Shown piece by piece: positions 61,617 to 64,000 of a stretch of 64,000 nucleotides of DNA. This DNA comes from Cellvibrionaceae bacterium (GTDB lineage Bacteria > Pseudomonadota > Gammaproteobacteria > Pseudomonadales > Cellvibrionaceae): contig JAGKWQ010000001.1 in the NCBI GenBank assembly GCA_021151825.1, positions 744,001 to 808,000 on the forward strand, in the 5' to 3' direction. A program made the translations under genes and the position numbers. The notes below the pieces were generated by a model, which was not told the origin of the DNA, did not search any database, and was given only the letters and a program-made list of their open reading frames with translations. Numbering within the stretch: the stretch's first letter is position 1; each line of letters starts with the position of its first letter.

Positions 61617-62144
61617 TTAATGGTCCATCGTGAGATGGTCTGCAAATAGTGCTTTCTCAGTATTCGCCACTCGCGTCAGGTAAGCATGGACAAAAAGCCC
61701 GCTAATTGCAGACACCATGCCCGCCATGACTGGAATGGTCGCTTTGGATACACCGTTGGCCATGGACCGGGCATTGCCACCACCACTGGTGGAAAGCACA
61801 CTGAACACTTCAATCATACCGATCACAGTACCGAGTAACCCCATTAGCGGGCACAAGGCAACTAACGCCGAGATAATATCCAGGTTCGCGTCAATCCGGC
61901 TGTTAACCCGCGAAATCATCGCAGTACGGATTTTATGGGCATACCAGGATTTGCGCTCGCGACGCGCTTCCCATGCACTGAAAAACTCTTGCAACTCAGG
62001 CTTTAAATCGCCTTTGAAGTAGGATAACCGCTCAAAAATCAGGGTCCACATACACAAGGTGAGCAGGGCGATGAAATACATCATCAATCCGCCCTGATCC
62101 AAAAAGGCGCGAAGAGTAGCTATTGCATCCAGCAGCGGCTGCAT
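61617..62144 (-). CDS. ExbB/TolQ-family protein (small)
   Basis: This encodes 175 residues with three membrane helices: GGLMMYFIALLTLCMWTLIF near the start, then ISALVALCPLMGLLGTVIGM and ATIPVMAGMVSAISGLFVHA. The MotA/TolQ/ExbB motif PLMGLLGTVIGMI is intact. With ExbD it makes the proton-driven motor of this TonB2-like system. It lies 5 bases from the larger ExbB-like gene upstream. Confidence 0.92.
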   Translation of the reverse strand: MQPLLDAIATLRAFLDQGGLMMYFIALLTLCMWTLIFERLSYFKGDLKPELQEFFSAWEARRERKSWYAHKIRTAMISRVNSRIDANLDIISALVALCPLMGLLGTVIGMIEVFSVLSTSGGGNARSMANGVSKATIPVMAGMVSAISGLFVHAYLTRVANTEKALFADHLTMDH

Positions 62145-62149
62145 GGATT

Positions 62150-63526
62150 TCAGGCCTGCGCTGCCGCTTTGCGTTCAGCGTTTTCTGCAACCAGGCCCGC
62201 GCTTTGTTCATCCAGAATATGGATAACCGATTTGGCTCGGCCATTCACCAGGGTATGCATCAATACCATCGGGATTGCCACCACCAACCCCTGTACCGTT
62301 GTGACCAGTGCCATGGAAATACCGACCGCCATGTTCTTCGCGTCACCGGCACCAAAGATGGTGATGGCCTGGAAGGTGGTGATCATACCGGTCACAGTCC
62401 CTAATAGACCTAACAGCGGCGCTACCGCGGCGATAATTTTCATCATGGATAGCCCACTTTCGATCGCCGGACGCTCGCGCAGTACTGCCTCTTCCAGTTT
62501 CAGCTCCAGAGTTTCCAAATCTACAGCGGCGTTTTCCTCCGCCATAATCAGAACGCGGCCGAGAGGGTTATCGGCGTTGGCGACGGGATTATTCAGTTGT
62601 GCATGGACCTTGGTACTGACCGTGAGCAATACATAAATTCGCCAAATACCCAGTGCGAGACCAAAAACGCCCACCCATACGATAGCCCATCCCACCAAGC
62701 CACCTTGATCCAGGTATTCCATAAATGTGGGTTTTTGGGTTAATGCCGATAACAATTGCCCACCGCGCGGGCCTGAAGGATCTATACCAATATTGACTGT
62801 CGAGCCACTTTTGGCAGCCTGCAACTCGGCAGCAGCGGAGAGAAGATCATTGCCCGGCTGACGCACCAGCTCTTCGATTTTGCGCCCGTCATAACTCAGG
62901 TAGTGGCCTTCGGACACCAGGTTGTAAGCGCCAATACGCACAATCTCTTGCGTCCTGGTTTCGCCGCTGATTTTCACCACCGGCCCATTGAATGCAACTA
63001 CCCGCCCGGTTTCGATCATTTCGCGCTGGGCTTCGTACCACAGGCGCTCGATCTCTTCGATGTCTGGCAATTGGGTACTGCCATTCATTTTTTCAATCAA
63101 GGCCTGTAGGAAATCACCCCGCCCCGGGTACTGGGCACTAACCAGCGAGGTATCGAGCACACCGCGCAAATCACCGGCAGTGGACGTCAAATGACCGAAC
63201 AGTTCACGCATGGAACCCAGGCGCTCACTCAATTGCGATTTCTTGCTGTTAACCAGTAATTGCTGCTCGGTATAGATGCGCTCCAATTCAGCGGCGCGCT
63301 CTTCCAGCTGCGCACGCGTTGCCTTGGCCTGCTCAACCAATGCAGCCTGATTGGCTTTATTACGTGCGAATTCGGCTTCGCGCTGGCGGTGTTCCGCTGA
63401 TTCGCTGATCTGCGAGCGTTTGATCATATCGAGCAATTGATCAAGGTTTTGTGCACGCTCCGGTTGCGCCAGCACACTTGTTGATAAGATTCCCGCCACC
63501 AGTGCGACTACAACTCCCAACCTCAT
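62150..63526 (-). CDS. Large ExbB-like protein (TtpC-type)
   Basis: This encodes 458 residues. A signal peptide (VVALVAGILSTSVLA|Q) precedes a long periplasmic coiled coil (residues about 25-115, ALVEQAKATRAQLEERAAE), then a beta region, and a C-terminal MotA/TolQ/ExbB domain with PLLGLLGTVTGMITTFQAI. This is the TtpC component of TonB2 systems, which is needed besides the small ExbB. It overlaps the DUF3450 gene by 4 bases. Confidence 0.9.
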   Translation of the reverse strand: MRLGVVVALVAGILSTSVLAQPERAQNLDQLLDMIKRSQISESAEHRQREAEFARNKANQAALVEQAKATRAQLEERAAELERIYTEQQLLVNSKKSQLSERLGSMRELFGHLTSTAGDLRGVLDTSLVSAQYPGRGDFLQALIEKMNGSTQLPDIEEIERLWYEAQREMIETGRVVAFNGPVVKISGETRTQEIVRIGAYNLVSEGHYLSYDGRKIEELVRQPGNDLLSAAAELQAAKSGSTVNIGIDPSGPRGGQLLSALTQKPTFMEYLDQGGLVGWAIVWVGVFGLALGIWRIYVLLTVSTKVHAQLNNPVANADNPLGRVLIMAEENAAVDLETLELKLEEAVLRERPAIESGLSMMKIIAAVAPLLGLLGTVTGMITTFQAITIFGAGDAKNMAVGISMALVTTVQGLVVAIPMVLMHTLVNGRAKSVIHILDEQSAGLVAENAERKAAAQA

Positions 63527-64000
63527 TTTGAACGCTCCGGTGCCTGCACAGGCAACAACATAATATCGCTGGCAGTTTGATCGCGCGCGATGCGCAAGCC
63601 TTTCAGAATGCGGGCTTTATAAGAACCATCCAGCGCAACCCAATCCCGTTTGGATGAATCCCAGTAGCCACTCAAGGTGGTATCAGTAGTTTGATACATC
63701 AGCGCAATACGCCCGACGCGCAAGATATTCACCTCGCGTGGCTGCGCCTCCAGCGTTAAGGTTTCTTTATAAGCCTCAATGGAGGTGCCGTAAGCGGATT
63801 CGATTTTGTAGGCTTCAAGCACCTGGCGAAATTTTTCAGAGACAGGGATATCCGCGCGGTCCTGATTGGCTCGCAACATTGCCAAACGCTCTTGCCGCTC
63901 GCGCAGGGAGAAAGGTTTATCGAGCTTTACGAACTGTTCCAGACTGTCGAGCATACGGAAAATCAACGGCTGAATCTGCCGTTCAATCACCGTCACTTTT
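63523..64000 (-). CDS. DUF3450 protein, cut by the window edge
   Basis: The visible C-terminal 158 residues are open to the right edge, so the N-terminus with its expected signal peptide and coiled coil lies outside. The visible part includes IQPLIFRMLDSLEQFVKLD, RLAMLRANQDRADI, NILRVGRIALMYQTTD and SGYWDSSKRDWVALD, which match DUF3450. DUF3450 genes are the usual first gene of TonB2-like operons. The stop overlaps the TtpC-like start. Confidence 0.88.
   Translation of the reverse strand, partial: KVTVIERQIQPLIFRMLDSLEQFVKLDKPFSLRERQERLAMLRANQDRADIPVSEKFRQVLEAYKIESAYGTSIEAYKETLTLEAQPREVNILRVGRIALMYQTTDTTLSGYWDSSKRDWVALDGSYKARILKGLRIARDQTASDIMLLPVQAPERSK

Noticed and set aside
1..64000. CRISPR arrays, tRNA and rRNA genes
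   Set aside because: No regularly spaced short repeats and no tRNA cloverleaf or rRNA-like sequence was noticed; a tRNAscan or CRISPR search would settle it.

Overview
The window looks like a chromosomal segment of a Cellvibrio-type gammaproteobacterium (Cellvibrionaceae). The evidence is the TonB2-style gene set with an extra large ExbB-like protein and DUF3450, the heparin-lyase-like secreted polysaccharide lyase, the DUF47-Pit phosphate pair, and the argE/argA/ilvD housekeeping genes. This assignment comes from gene content only; no rRNA or tRNA gene was seen.

The window has two halves. Bases 1 to about 31.7 kb are visibly A+T-rich, mostly on the minus strand, and almost wholly accessory. 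In order they hold: a small secreted protein; a 1288-residue SF1 helicase-phospholipase D fusion resembling the Mokosh type II defence protein; a lone JmjC/cupin oxygenase; an orphan Rhs toxin tip with two related immunity-like genes; a tightly coupled operon of DNA cytosine methyltransferase, phosphoribosyltransferase-like protein, ORC/CDC6-like P-loop NTPase and Rossmann (CARF-like) protein, whose phosphoribosyltransferase gene is split by an IS3-family element; a complete AbiE toxin-antitoxin pair with its inverted-repeat operator; a lone AbiEi-like antitoxin; and an unusual array of tyrosine recombinase, DnaG/TOPRIM-like protein, IstB and IstA. After these come a secreted Rhs system encoded as two separately exported proteins with an immunity candidate, an ABC-type ATPase, small genes, and a frameshifted nucleotidyltransferase-HEPN toxin-antitoxin fusion. 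Two imperfect direct repeats of about 145 bp, each ending in a terminator, lie at 7.2 kb and 23.7 kb and bracket most of this island.

Bases 31.8 to 44.2 kb hold two divergent operons for an uncharacterised cell-envelope redox module. On the minus strand are an HzsA-like dihaem lipoprotein, two outer-membrane beta-barrel proteins, a TlpA-like thioredoxin, a DUF4266 lipoprotein and a DUF3570 protein. On the plus strand are a monohaem protein, a dihaem LamG lipoprotein and a Tat-exported DUF1501-like protein. The 615-bp region between them carries operator-like repeats.

Bases 44.2 to 64 kb are ordinary chromosome: a glycine-zipper protein, a polysaccharide lyase, a TSUP exporter, a large monohaem secreted protein, a membrane-bound XRE regulator, a GspE/PilB ATPase, DUF47-Pit with a likely Pho box, argE, argA, a GNAT acetyltransferase, ilvD, and a six-gene TonB2-like energy-transduction operon that runs off the right edge inside the DUF3450 gene.

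The strongest candidate for an undescribed system is the methyltransferase-PRTase-NTPase-Rossmann operon (9.0-15.4 kb). The IS insertion in it is precise enough to reconstruct the intact 330-codon gene. The recombinase/primase/IstAB array (17.8-22.5 kb) and the two-protein secreted Rhs locus are the next most unusual.
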